This document shows positions 23,928 to 33,542 of a DNA stretch of 45,513 bases, in pieces; position 1 is the first letter of the stretch; the number at the start of each line of letters is the position of its first letter. The notes beneath the pieces are model-generated. The model saw nothing but the letters and a program-made list of their open reading frames with translations. It was not told the DNA's origin and searched no databases. Location: contig JAERTF010000030.1 of assembly GCA_016845105.1 (NCBI GenBank), positions 1 to 45,513 on the forward strand, in the 5' to 3' direction. A program made the translations under genes and the position numbers. The stretch is from Bacteroidota bacterium (lineage in GTDB: Bacteria; Bacteroidota; Bacteroidia; Bacteroidales; F082).

Positions 23928-26054
23928 TTAAACCTTAATATTAACCATAGTCCCCTTATTATCTCCATTATTATCAAGCAAATCCACCACAGTATATGAA
24001 ATAGAACTATTATTAAGCTTATTGTATCCTTCAATAATATTTGCAATAATGTTCATTCCCTTGCCGGTTCCTGAGGTTTTCAGCACCTTCGATTGCTTTC
24101 TTCCTATGCCATTGTCAGTAATAGCTATTTCAATTTGAGAGCCAACTTTTCTTATGTAAATGCTTAAACTTCTATCACTTGTTTTATGCCTTAGCCCATG
24201 CTTTACAGCATTTTCAACAAAAGTGAATACTAGGGAGTGTGGAATTTTAATTTCTGATAGATCAATTCCAAAGTCGGCTTCAATGGCAATTTCCAGGTCA
24301 CCATCAAACCTTTGTTTTTGGAGTATCAGGTAGTCTCTTACAAACTCAAGCTCTTCGTTTAAACTGGTTTCTACCTGGTCGGCGTATAATAATCCACGAT
24401 GTATTAAGGACGAAAACCTGCCAAAAAAATATTGTGCATCATCTTTGTTCTCTTTGGAAAACATATAGCCAATATTATTGAGTGTATTAAGCATAAAATG
24501 AGGTTCAAGTTGGCGTTTTGATAATGCCATCTGCTGCCTCATTAATTTTTTCTCCATTTCAAATTTTCGTTGAGCCAGCAAATTCTGGCCTTTTTGCATT
24601 ATCCAAAAAAGTAGATATAATAATATGAAAGCAATTATATAGGCTGGGTACTTCAGTAAATAATATCTCGATTTAGTGTATTCGATGTAATAAACATTAT
24701 TATCTGCTTGTAATACAATAATAGGTTCTGAATTTTGATCATCTTTTTTCATAGTTAATACCCAATGAGCACTAAGTCTGGAAGCAGGTAATTCAACAAA
24801 TGTTGGCTCTTTTAAATTAGACCTGTATATTAAAAGATTTTCAATTCCTGATCTATTACTTAGAAATATATGTTCAGCTTCTCCATCATCATCAATGTCA
24901 TAAGAAATGTTTGTATATAAACCCAGTTTAATATCATCGTCCATTAACGAACTATGTTTTTTTAAAATAAGACTTGTATCTGTTGTGAAAATATTGCCAT
25001 TTCTGCTTACCAGATATATATTGTTTTCCATGCTATTAGGGATAATGCTAAGATAGTCTAGGTTTTCAACTATTTTCGATTTTACCAAACTACCTTTAGT
25101 ATCATATAATTTTAAAGATAGTCCATCATTTTCTCTATCTGGTGAATTACTGTAGGAAAAAGTCATCAAGTATTTTTCATTGTAAAGTTTGCAAAATACA
25201 GAAGACACAATGGAGAAAACTTCATTGTTTTTAACCGGTGGAAAGATAAAATCAAAGTTTTTCGCTGGATCCATTACCATTAGCCATGAAGTACTATCGG
25301 TATATGGTAGTATTGTATCAGAAATATTATTAGTACCGGCAATAAAGCCTGTAATTTCCTCAACACCATCATTATTACAGTCCATGTAATTCAACCCTCT
25401 TGAAAAAGTTGATGCACTTGTTGGTGAAGATATGAGTGAATCAGAATTAATATAATATGCAAAACTATTTCTTGGATAATTTGACAATCCACTCCAAAGT
25501 GTAAAAACAAATTCTCCAATTCCGTCCTTATTAACATCCATTAATTTGCCATCAATAATATGACTATCAATTTGATTATTATTAAAGAAATGTGCTTTGG
25601 TTATAAACCGGCTTTTTATTTCCAATCCATTTTTGTTAAGCAGCTCTTTCGCATTTAAAAACAAAGAATCATTCACTCTCGTGATACAATAAACCTCCTC
25701 AAAACCATTATTATCAAAATCACCAAAAAAATACTTTTGCCTATTTAGCCACTTACCTACTAAATTCCATTGATCGATTATGGTATTATTGTTATTGTAG
25801 TACGTTATGGCAGGAAAAAATTCTCCCTTATTATAAATTGAGACTAATTGTTCTGTACTTCCATCATTATCCATATCATGGTAATAAATTTTGGAAGTTT
25901 CGCGAACTGCCCTGGTCTCAATAACCTTAGCATTATACTTGTTAAAATAGTTTGGAACAAAGTAAATTAGTAACAACCAAAAAAACAGTGTTAAGAAAAA
26001 AGGATGAAAGAAAATATAAAGTAGATTTATTTTCGCCCTAACTCTGTTCTTCAT
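23928..26054 (-). CDS. LytS-type sensor histidine kinase with FG-GAP propeller sensor
   Basis: 708 residues. Helix 1 lies at about 10-32. The extracytoplasmic region (about 33-465) has at least five D-x-D-x-D-G loops (MDNDGS, FDNNGF, VNKDGI, CNNDGV, IDDDGE) typical of FG-GAP repeats. Helix 2 lies at about 470-490, followed by a short coiled coil. The His_kinase domain has QLEPHFMLNTLNN (His519), and a HATPase region includes FVENAVKHGLRHK and DNGIG. This is the LytS/YpdA class, normally paired with a LytTR response regulator, but none is adjacent. The start follows a TATTTTTG box at 26074-26081 on the same strand. Confidence 0.88.
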   Translation of the reverse strand: MKNRVRAKINLLYIFFHPFFLTLFFWLLLIYFVPNYFNKYNAKVIETRAVRETSKIYYHDMDNDGSTEQLVSIYNKGEFFPAITYYNNNNTIIDQWNLVGKWLNRQKYFFGDFDNNGFEEVYCITRVNDSLFLNAKELLNKNGLEIKSRFITKAHFFNNNQIDSHIIDGKLMDVNKDGIGEFVFTLWSGLSNYPRNSFAYYINSDSLISSPTSASTFSRGLNYMDCNNDGVEEITGFIAGTNNISDTILPYTDSTSWLMVMDPAKNFDFIFPPVKNNEVFSIVSSVFCKLYNEKYLMTFSYSNSPDRENDGLSLKLYDTKGSLVKSKIVENLDYLSIIPNSMENNIYLVSRNGNIFTTDTSLILKKHSSLMDDDIKLGLYTNISYDIDDDGEAEHIFLSNRSGIENLLIYRSNLKEPTFVELPASRLSAHWVLTMKKDDQNSEPIIVLQADNNVYYIEYTKSRYYLLKYPAYIIAFILLYLLFWIMQKGQNLLAQRKFEMEKKLMRQQMALSKRQLEPHFMLNTLNNIGYMFSKENKDDAQYFFGRFSSLIHRGLLYADQVETSLNEELEFVRDYLILQKQRFDGDLEIAIEADFGIDLSEIKIPHSLVFTFVENAVKHGLRHKTSDRSLSIYIRKVGSQIEIAITDNGIGRKQSKVLKTSGTGKGMNIIANIIEGYNKLNNSSISYTVVDLLDNNGDNKGTMVNIKV

Positions 26055-26073
26055 TTTCTTATGGAAGTTTCTA

Positions 26074-26081
26074 CAAAAATA
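26074..26081 (-). promoter_or_regulatory. TAnnTTTG -7 box before the LytS-type kinase
   Basis: Read on the minus strand the bases are TATTTTTG, 19 bases before the start codon. No convincing -33 TTTG at the usual distance. Confidence 0.45.
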
Positions 26082-26191
26082 AATTAACCTAATGAATTGT
26101 GAAAGATGTTCAATCTTACTCTATATGAAATATGGACCAAAATAAAATACAGCAAAACAATTTCCTTAGTATTCTTGTTTCATGGCAAAAG

Positions 26192-26551
26192 TTATTCGGG
26201 ATAAAAAGCATCAATAATATGATTGATTTTTACCTCCTCTTTATTTATAATTATTGCAATGATGTCAAAGCGAGTTTCCAAATCAAGATTGTTTTCTTCA
26301 AGATAGGCTTCAGTGGCTCTAATCAAAAACTTTTCTTTTTTAAAATCAACAGCATCTTCTGGATTGCCAAAATAATCAGTGCTTCGGGTTTTCACTTCCA
26401 CAATTACTAACTCATTGCCATCCATGGCTACAATATCAATTTCATCTTTGTCGAACCTCCAATTTATATCGATAATCGAATACCCCTTATTTTTGAGATA
26501 TATCTGAGCTAGTTTTTCTCCTTTTTTGCCAACTTCAATATGGCGTGCCAT
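26192..26551 (-). CDS. YraN family (UPF0102) putative endonuclease
   Basis: A 119-residue protein with the family pattern: GKKGEKLAQIYLKNKGY, then WRFDKDEIDIVA, LVIVEVKTRS and a following FGNPEDAVDFKK. The D...E-x-K arrangement (Asp in EIDIVA, EVK) is the PD-(D/E)XK nuclease core. Cellular role is unclear in the whole family; a Holliday-junction-resolvase-like fold is known. Its start overlaps the stop of the upstream hydrolase gene by one base. Confidence 0.9.
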   Translation of the reverse strand: MARHIEVGKKGEKLAQIYLKNKGYSIIDINWRFDKDEIDIVAMDGNELVIVEVKTRSTDYFGNPEDAVDFKKEKFLIRATEAYLEENNLDLETRFDIIAIIINKEEVKINHIIDAFYPE

Positions 26552-27393
26552 TATATAAAACTGCTTAGTTTTCCAACTTTATCAACACGTGGTCCCTTTG
26601 GTGTGTTTTGTATTGTGCATGCCTCATTGTAAATATCATGTTCAAAGAATAGGATGTAATTATTCTCAATTGCTTCAGCAAAAAACCTTTCTTTGTCCTT
26701 TAGGGTTAGCAGTGGTCGGGTGTCGTAGGCCATAATCCATGGAATTGGTATGTGAGCTGTAGCTGGTAGTAAATCTGCCATAAACACAACAGTCTTTCCA
26801 TTAATATCAATATGTGGAATTACCTGTCCATCAGTATGCCCATTGTACAGTCTAAACTTGATGTTTGGAATAAATTCGCCCTCTTCCTCTATTAGTTTAA
26901 GTTTACCACTTTCCTCAATTGGTGCAATGTTTTCTTTAAGAAATGATGCTTTTTCCCTACGATTTGGGTTTGTTGCCCACTCATACTGTTTTTTGCTTGT
27001 CCAGTATGTTGCATTGGGAAAAGCTAGTTCATAACCCGAATTATCGTCATTCCATTTAACACTTCCACCACAATGATCAAAATGCATATGAGTTAGTATT
27101 ACATCAGTAATCTCATTGGATGAAACTCCAACTTTTTCAAGTGATTTTTCCAAGGTGTAATCACCATTAAGGTAATAATGCCTAAGCCATTTTTCATCCT
27201 GTTTATTACCAATACCATTGTCGATTAAAATTTTCCGTTCACCATCAATAATTAATAAACATCTCATCGACCAGTTACAAAGATTATTTTCATCAGCGGG
27301 ATATGCTTTTTGCCACATTACTTTTGGTACTACACCAAACATAGCGCCACCATCCAGCTTTAAATTTCCTGTTTCTATAGGGTATAATTTCAT
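26551..27393 (-). CDS. Metallo-beta-lactamase-fold hydrolase
   Basis: A 280-residue MBL-fold protein. LTHMHFDHCGGS is the HxHxDH metal-binding motif; YNGHTDGQVIPHI supplies the next His, FMADLLPATAHI the bridging Asp, and FEHDI the last His. Closest in style to N-acyl homoserine lactonase/AttM-like and general MBL hydrolases, but the substrate cannot be deduced. A TAGTTTTG box on the minus strand at 27422-27429 is a likely -7 element. It is translationally coupled to the yraN-like gene. Confidence 0.87.
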   Translation of the reverse strand: MKLYPIETGNLKLDGGAMFGVVPKVMWQKAYPADENNLCNWSMRCLLIIDGERKILIDNGIGNKQDEKWLRHYYLNGDYTLEKSLEKVGVSSNEITDVILTHMHFDHCGGSVKWNDDNSGYELAFPNATYWTSKKQYEWATNPNRREKASFLKENIAPIEESGKLKLIEEEGEFIPNIKFRLYNGHTDGQVIPHIDINGKTVVFMADLLPATAHIPIPWIMAYDTRPLLTLKDKERFFAEAIENNYILFFEHDIYNEACTIQNTPKGPRVDKVGKLSSFI

Positions 27394-27444
27394 ATTTTTC
27401 GTTTCTTATGATGTTAAACAACAAAACTATAATAATTAAACATA

Positions 27445-28704
27445 TTATAACACGTTAAGTCTGTTTGCATCTTGTTTTAGGAATATAAAAAGCAGCACTG
27501 TAAAAGCCCATAAAGATGAACCTCCATAGCTTAAAAATGGAAGGGGTATTCCAACTACCGGGGCTAACCCTATAGTCATACCTATATTTATCGTGAAATG
27601 AAAAAACAATATTGATGCTACTCCATAGCCATAAATTCTACTAAACTTTGATCTTTGTCGCTCAGCCAGAATAACCAGTCGAATTAATAGTATTAAATAT
27701 AGTATTATTAATACTGTAACCCCAATAAAGCCCCATTCCTCGCCAATTGTGCAAAAAATAAAATCGGTGCTTTGCTCTGGAACAAAATTATATCGCGTTA
27801 ACACTCCTTTGCGAAATCCCTTCCCAGTCAATCCCCCAGATCCGATTGCTATTTTAGATTGGTTTACATTATATCCTGCACCTCGCAGGTCTTGTTCAAT
27901 ACCCAAAAGAACATTTATTCTTTTTTTCTGATGAGGTTCGAGTACATTTTCGAAGGCATAATTTACGCTAAATACAAATGCTGATGAAAGAACCAGTATT
28001 CCAAAAATGGGTTTCCAGTTTCTGCGTAGACTTTTAACAATAAAGATTAGTATAAACGTTATTAAAACAAGAGCAGCAATAACGTATAGTTCACTAAATA
28101 ATAATGTTACGATAAAAAGAATAGCCATTATTATTCCAGCAATTAGAATTAATCCTGAGAAACCCTCTCTAAAAAGGACTAATATAAAGGAAAAATATAC
28201 CAATGCAGACCCTGTATCGTTTTGAAGCAGAATAAGTAAGGCTGGGGCCACAAGAATACCTATGGATATCACCTTGGTTTTAAGTTTCCTCATATCAACA
28301 TTTAAAGTGCTAAGATATTTGGCCATTGCCAACGCGGTTGCAAATTTTGCGAATTCAGCAGGCTGTATTGCAAATCCCCCAATTTTAAACCATGATTTTG
28401 AGCCAGCTACCGTACTTCCGAAAAACAATACACCTATCAAAATTAGCATCAAGCCAATGTAAAAAACATATGAGAATGTACTAAAGAACTTTGCGTCAAT
28501 TATCATTATTACAATGGCCAGAACCGTTGCCAGTCCTATCCACATCAATTGTTTACCATAGCGTGTACTTATATCGAATAAGTTGGTAACATCTTCTCCT
28601 GCTGATGCAGTAAATATGCTTAGCCACCCAATTACAATTAATGAAATATAGATGGTTACAGAAACCCAATCAATATTACCAGATATTTTTTCTCTATTTC
28701 TCAA
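27445..28704 (-). CDS. rodA: Rod shape-determining glycosyltransferase RodA
   Basis: A 419-residue SEDS-family membrane protein with about ten helices that polymerises peptidoglycan glycan strands during elongation. Recognisable parts: SWFKIGGFAIQPAEFAKF, LLQNDTGSALVYFSF (the essential Asp of the LQPD-like motif), TDFIFCTIGEEWGF and GIPLPFLSYGGSS, all SEDS signatures. The gene lies five bases after the PBP2 gene, its usual partner, and is therefore RodA rather than FtsW. Confidence 0.93.
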   Translation of the reverse strand: MRNREKISGNIDWVSVTIYISLIVIGWLSIFTASAGEDVTNLFDISTRYGKQLMWIGLATVLAIVIMIIDAKFFSTFSYVFYIGLMLILIGVLFFGSTVAGSKSWFKIGGFAIQPAEFAKFATALAMAKYLSTLNVDMRKLKTKVISIGILVAPALLILLQNDTGSALVYFSFILVLFREGFSGLILIAGIIMAILFIVTLLFSELYVIAALVLITFILIFIVKSLRRNWKPIFGILVLSSAFVFSVNYAFENVLEPHQKKRINVLLGIEQDLRGAGYNVNQSKIAIGSGGLTGKGFRKGVLTRYNFVPEQSTDFIFCTIGEEWGFIGVTVLIILYLILLIRLVILAERQRSKFSRIYGYGVASILFFHFTINIGMTIGLAPVVGIPLPFLSYGGSSLWAFTVLLFIFLKQDANRLNVL

Positions 28705-28709
28705 CTTGA

Positions 28710-30539
28710 TTATTCGTTTTTGGAGTTATGAATCAAATCTCCCTCCATAATTCTTTTTTCAAGTGCGGTACGTTGGGATTTACCTGATATGTATTTTTCA
28801 ATCATTAGACTTGCTATTGGGGCAGCCCATGTTGATCCAAAACCCGAATTTTCAACAATAACTGACAATGCAATTTTTGGATTATCCATTGGTGCAAATG
28901 CAATAAATATTGAATGATCTTCACCATGTGGATTTTGAACAGTTCCGGTTTTGCCACATTGCTTAATACTATCTAGCACAAACCATCTAGCGGTTCCATG
29001 ATCAGCCTCAAAAACATCAAGCATTGCATCTCTAACAATATCAAAATTGTCTGGCTCAATTGTAGTTATATGCTTTTCTTTAAATTCAGGCATAATATCT
29101 TCTTTTTCACCTTCCATTTGTACTAGTAGATGAGGTGAATAATAGTATCCTTTGTTGGCAATTATGACGCTTAGGTTAGCCAATTGAATTGGTGTAACAA
29201 GTATTTCCCCTTGCCCGATACTTAGTGACCTAACAGTTAGGGCATTCCAGTGTCCGCGATAAACTTTATCAAAATAATCATTATTGGGGATATTACCACT
29301 TACCTCAAATGGGATATCTGTTTTAAACTTTTTCCCAAAACCAAAACTGACAACATTTTTATACCAGTTACTATAACCTGTATGTGAATTATCATATTTT
29401 GGATTTTCAAGAATGTTTTTAAAAGTGTTCCAAAAATATGGGTTGCATGATTGTTCGATTGCACCTGAAAGTGCCAGGGGTGTTTCATGATCGTGAGTAC
29501 ATTTGATAGGTTTTGATAATTGACCTTTGCATGAAAATTCTGAGTTTTTCCCAATCGCTTTTTCCTGTAAACCAACAAGTGCATTTACCATTTTAAATGT
29601 AGAACCTGGAGGATAGGTTCCCATCGTTGCCCTGTTCATCAATGGAACCAATGTGTCGTTTAGTAATTTTGAGTAATTAGGTGATCGCTCTCGTCCTACC
29701 AGCAAATTAGGATTATATCCAGGACTACTAACCAATGCAAGAATCTCTCCAGATTGTGGGTCAATAGCAACTATACTTCCCTTTTTATTTTGCATTAGTT
29801 GTTCACCATATAGTTGAAGTTGCGCATCAATGCCTAAATAAATATCCTGGCCAGCAATTGCAATAGTATCAAAACTACCATTGCTGTAGCTACCCTTTAC
29901 ACGGTTGTGAACATCCACTTCAACTATGCTCATACCACTCTTACCACGCAAGTATTTTTCATAGTAATTTTCTATTCCTGATTTGCCAATGTAATCACCT
30001 GATTTGTAAAAATTATCTTTCTCCAGATCTCGATTATTTACTTCACCAATGCTGCCCAATAAGTGACCAGCTATTGGTAGAGGATACTGACGTAAAGTAC
30101 GTGTTTGAATATAAAGACCTTTTATTTGGTAAAGCTTTTCTTGGATGCTTCCAATATCTTTTTTTGAGATTTGCTTAATAAAAGTTGATGGTTTATAATA
30201 TGAGTATCTCTTTGCTTTTTTAATTTTTTTTATAAAAGTGGGCTTGTCAATTCCTGTTAATTCACATATCAAAGAAGTGTCAATATTCTTCATCTGTCGA
30301 GGAATTACCAACAGGTCGTATGCAGCCTCATTAAAAACTAATAACTTGCCATTTCTGTCGTAAATTAAGCCTCTGGGTGGATATTCACGAACTTTGCGAA
30401 GAACAATATTATCAGCACTTAGCTTATAACTACTATCAATAATCTGTAAATAAAATAGTCGAATTATAAATGTTAATGCAATAAGGATAAATACCCCAAT
30501 AATTATATTTTTTCGAGAAGAATAATCCTTTGAATACAT
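28710..30539 (-). CDS. mrdA: Penicillin-binding protein 2 (elongation transpeptidase)
   Basis: A 609-residue class B PBP. An N-terminal membrane anchor (IIIGVFILIALTFIIRLFYL) is followed by the dimerisation region (REYPPRGLIYDRNGKLL) and the transpeptidase domain with GSTFK (Ser313), SCN (in GAIEQSCNPYF) and KTG (Lys530). It crosslinks lateral-wall peptidoglycan with RodA. A TAGCTTTG box on the minus strand at 30589-30596 is a probable -7. The upstream genes mreB, mreC and mreD, often joined to this pair in Bacteroidota, are not here; a TonB receptor occupies that position. Confidence 0.94.
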   Translation of the reverse strand: MYSKDYSSRKNIIIGVFILIALTFIIRLFYLQIIDSSYKLSADNIVLRKVREYPPRGLIYDRNGKLLVFNEAAYDLLVIPRQMKNIDTSLICELTGIDKPTFIKKIKKAKRYSYYKPSTFIKQISKKDIGSIQEKLYQIKGLYIQTRTLRQYPLPIAGHLLGSIGEVNNRDLEKDNFYKSGDYIGKSGIENYYEKYLRGKSGMSIVEVDVHNRVKGSYSNGSFDTIAIAGQDIYLGIDAQLQLYGEQLMQNKKGSIVAIDPQSGEILALVSSPGYNPNLLVGRERSPNYSKLLNDTLVPLMNRATMGTYPPGSTFKMVNALVGLQEKAIGKNSEFSCKGQLSKPIKCTHDHETPLALSGAIEQSCNPYFWNTFKNILENPKYDNSHTGYSNWYKNVVSFGFGKKFKTDIPFEVSGNIPNNDYFDKVYRGHWNALTVRSLSIGQGEILVTPIQLANLSVIIANKGYYYSPHLLVQMEGEKEDIMPEFKEKHITTIEPDNFDIVRDAMLDVFEADHGTARWFVLDSIKQCGKTGTVQNPHGEDHSIFIAFAPMDNPKIALSVIVENSGFGSTWAAPIASLMIEKYISGKSQRTALEKRIMEGDLIHNSKNE

Positions 30540-30640
30540 TTGAAAAGACTGAGTAAATTCCTGAAATAACAGGCTGATAAATCTTTTACAAAGCTAAGTA
30601 AAAAAATGTATGCTAAGATTGTAAGCTACAACTAAATCAA

Positions 30641-33049
30641 CTAGAATTCAATCCTAAAATATGGGATTACCATTATTCCTAATTGATAAGTATTGTAGAT
30701 TTCACCAGTTGATGTATTGAAGTTTTGAGAATAGATGTTTTGATTATTGAAAATATTTTGAACGTCAATACCCATTTCATAGTTGGATTTTTTTCCTCCA
30801 TGTTTAAAATATACTTTTATGTCGGTTCGAAAATAATCAGGAAATTGATAATCAAATGTTTTATCGGTTATATAAACAGGGCGATGCTCTATTTTTGATT
30901 TGTCTTTATCTATGGGTGTATATCGGCGTCCTCCGGCCCAGTTTAGTTTGATATCGGCGCCCAATGTTCTTTTTTTGGTTAAGAGTTTTGGGTTTGCACT
31001 ATTTTTATGAAGTACAAATTCCTTTCCCGCAAGAAGGTTTAGCACATAGTTTGAGTTAAATGCAGTATTTCTTTCAAAATTATCGCTTCCTTTATATTTT
31101 GATTCAAATAAACTTCCAGTGGCCAAGAAATAATATCCTTTATTTAGAAAATGTTCAACTGTTATCTCCAATCCATAGTTTGTACCTGTTCCTGTACTTT
31201 TAAGAGTGTCAGGGCTCCAAACATAAAAATCTGCTCCTTGATTTAATAGCGAATATTCATCATTTCTATTGGCATTTACTGCCACATCATAAAGGTGTTG
31301 GTAATAGGTTTCAGCCTTTAAGCGGATGAATTTTGTTATATTGTAGTCATAGCCCAAAACAATATGATGGCTTTTTTGTAGTGCCAAATCTTTGTTCATT
31401 TGTATATAGTGCCCAGGACCAAGATAGGTTTCGCGATTATATGCCGTAGTTGGTAATATTTGGCTATGCAGGCCATATGCCATACTTATTTTTGAATTTT
31501 GAGAAGTATTGTATAATACACCAAAGCGAGGTTCAATATTTGAGGTAGAATTATAAGTGTAGAACATATAATCAACCCCGGCATTAAATACCAATCGGTG
31601 GTTGAGTTTTAGCTGCCATGTTATATAGGGTCTGAAGAGGTTTGATGAACCTTTGTATGATGTAATAGAATTAAACATGTTCTGTTTTTCTTGAAAAATG
31701 CTATCATACATATCACTAACGTAGTAGTTTATTGCAATCCCAGCTTGAAAGTTGTTTTTTTGATTCACACGTTTTTTCAGGAATGTTGAAAAAAGCACAC
31801 GGTTTTCTTTGAAATTTGAATAATAATATGGGACTATTTCTTTTGATTCAGGAACAATTGAATCTTGGTTTACATAAAAATGATGATAAGAATATGATAG
31901 TCCTGTTTTAACAAAAGCAGTTTTGTTTATATGCATTACATGATTTAAGCCAACTACTATCAAGTCAGAACCATTTTTCAAGTCCCAGCCCTCACCACCA
32001 TAAAACTCAACTTCACTGGTGTCGCGCTCACTATCCAAAAATTGTATTTTACTCTTTCCCCCCATACCATAAAGAGAGAAATTACCTAGCTTTTTTGTTG
32101 GAAGGTTTACCTTAAATGAGAAATCCTGATATTTGGGGATTGCCGTTCCTGTTCCGAAAGTCATGCCAATTAATTCAAAAATCTCCATGGTGGAATATCT
32201 GTAGTTGGCAATAAAGGATGCATCGGATTTTTTTGAAAATGGCCCTTCTGCTCCCAATTCAAACCCATTAAACCCAACCATTCCCATAAATTCATATTCA
32301 GTACTATTACCATTTTTAAGTCGTAAATCAAATACACCAGACAGAGAATTACCATATTCTGCGGGAAATGCTCCTGTTAGAAAGTCGGAGTTGTCCAACT
32401 GGTTATTATTTAGTATACTAACTGGTCCTCCTGTTGTTCCAAAAGCTCCATAATGATTAGGGTTTGGGATTTCCATTCCATCCAAACGCCATTGAAGTCC
32501 GGATGGTGAATTACCCCTAATTACTATATCATTTCTACTATCTGTTGCCACCTGAACTCCTGCATAGTTAGATGCCATTCGTGCAACATCTCCCCTACTA
32601 CCAGCATACCTTCTGGTTTCATCAACAGTAAAAGTGCGTGAACTAACTGATGTCATCGTGTTTAGTGAACCTTTTTTGTCAATAGTCCCACTAATAACAA
32701 CCTCTTTGCCTGTTACCACCATCTCTTCCATGAAAATATTTAAATCAAGTGTTTTACCCGGACGTAGTTCGCGATTTAGTATTTCAACTGTTCGATATCC
32801 CACAAACGAAATCTTAAGACTTACTTGTCCAACGGATATATCTTCAAGTAAAAACTGACCAGCGATGTTGGAAACTGTACCTGTAATTGGTGATGATCCA
32901 ACCAAAACAATATTTGCACCAATAATTGGCTCTCCGGTAACATTATCTCTTATTGTACCGGTTATGTTTTGTGTTATATTCTGTGCAGTTGCTACCAAAG
33001 CAAATGCAATTAATATGCAGGCTATAAAAATTTTAATTATTTGATTCAT
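30641..33049 (-). CDS. TonB-dependent outer-membrane receptor with carboxypeptidase-like N-terminal domain
   Basis: 802 residues. A signal peptide ends near VATAQ, and a CarboxypepD_reg-like domain (about 24-110; TGTIRDNVTGEPIIGANI) is followed by a plug domain (about 115-240; SRGDVARMASNYAGVQV, IVIRGNSPSGLQWRLDG, GEFP-like GAFPAEYGNSLSG). A 22-strand-type barrel ends in a terminal aromatic residue (YFRIEF). No SusD-like gene is next to it and no TonB box is evident, so substrate is unknown. It lacks the SusC family's usual length (~1,000), being closer to siderophore/peptide-type receptors. Confidence 0.88.
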   Translation of the reverse strand: MNQIIKIFIACILIAFALVATAQNITQNITGTIRDNVTGEPIIGANIVLVGSSPITGTVSNIAGQFLLEDISVGQVSLKISFVGYRTVEILNRELRPGKTLDLNIFMEEMVVTGKEVVISGTIDKKGSLNTMTSVSSRTFTVDETRRYAGSRGDVARMASNYAGVQVATDSRNDIVIRGNSPSGLQWRLDGMEIPNPNHYGAFGTTGGPVSILNNNQLDNSDFLTGAFPAEYGNSLSGVFDLRLKNGNSTEYEFMGMVGFNGFELGAEGPFSKKSDASFIANYRYSTMEIFELIGMTFGTGTAIPKYQDFSFKVNLPTKKLGNFSLYGMGGKSKIQFLDSERDTSEVEFYGGEGWDLKNGSDLIVVGLNHVMHINKTAFVKTGLSYSYHHFYVNQDSIVPESKEIVPYYYSNFKENRVLFSTFLKKRVNQKNNFQAGIAINYYVSDMYDSIFQEKQNMFNSITSYKGSSNLFRPYITWQLKLNHRLVFNAGVDYMFYTYNSTSNIEPRFGVLYNTSQNSKISMAYGLHSQILPTTAYNRETYLGPGHYIQMNKDLALQKSHHIVLGYDYNITKFIRLKAETYYQHLYDVAVNANRNDEYSLLNQGADFYVWSPDTLKSTGTGTNYGLEITVEHFLNKGYYFLATGSLFESKYKGSDNFERNTAFNSNYVLNLLAGKEFVLHKNSANPKLLTKKRTLGADIKLNWAGGRRYTPIDKDKSKIEHRPVYITDKTFDYQFPDYFRTDIKVYFKHGGKKSNYEMGIDVQNIFNNQNIYSQNFNTSTGEIYNTYQLGIMVIPYFRIEF

Positions 33050-33312
33050 TTTTTGCGGTTAACATTTGGGTAAATTTAGACACTTTAATTAAGAAATTTT
33101 AATTGTCACTTAAGTAAGTATTCATACCAAATACATATTATTAAATGACAATGTAAGAATAAAAGGGTCACATTTTAGCTTACGATATTATTAAAACACT
33201 GCATTTCTCAAAGTCAAATGGATGTGTTTGCCCTATTATATATTCAATACTTGCATTTCATATTATGTTAGTCTATATTTACAATAATTTTACTTAACTA
33301 ATAATCATAAAA

Positions 33313-33540
33313 ATGAAGAATTATATTCTGCAATTATTAGTCAGTTCAAATGATGTATTCCGACTTTGATGCAGTGAGGCCATTGGTAAAAGTGGAAGTA
33401 ATGTATTGTCAATTGAAAACATTGAGCAAAATCAAAAGGTTTATTCAATCCCTGTTGTTTATCTTAATGTAGGTACATATATTATAACAGTAGCAACAGG
33501 TGAAAATGTACTTTATCACAAATTTATTAAAACGAAATAA
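33313..33540 (+). pseudogene. Internally deleted T9SS cargo gene remnant
   Basis: An ATG at 33313 opens an N-terminus, MKNYILQLLV, that resembles the beginning of a signal peptide, and runs into an in-frame TGA at 33367. The same frame continues for 56 codons that read like the last part of a T9SS sorting domain: VYSIPVVYLNVGTYIITV and VLYHKFIKTK before a TAA at 33538. The beginning and the end of a cargo gene therefore survive next to each other with the middle missing. The 263 bases before it (33050-33312) hold the upstream regions of this remnant and of the TonB receptor and nothing else evident. Confidence 0.6.
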
Positions 33541-33542
33541 TT

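Noticed and set aside
26132..26410. 92-codon plus-strand frame across the yraN-like gene
   Set aside because: Antisense to a conserved small protein and low-complexity hydrophobic in content.
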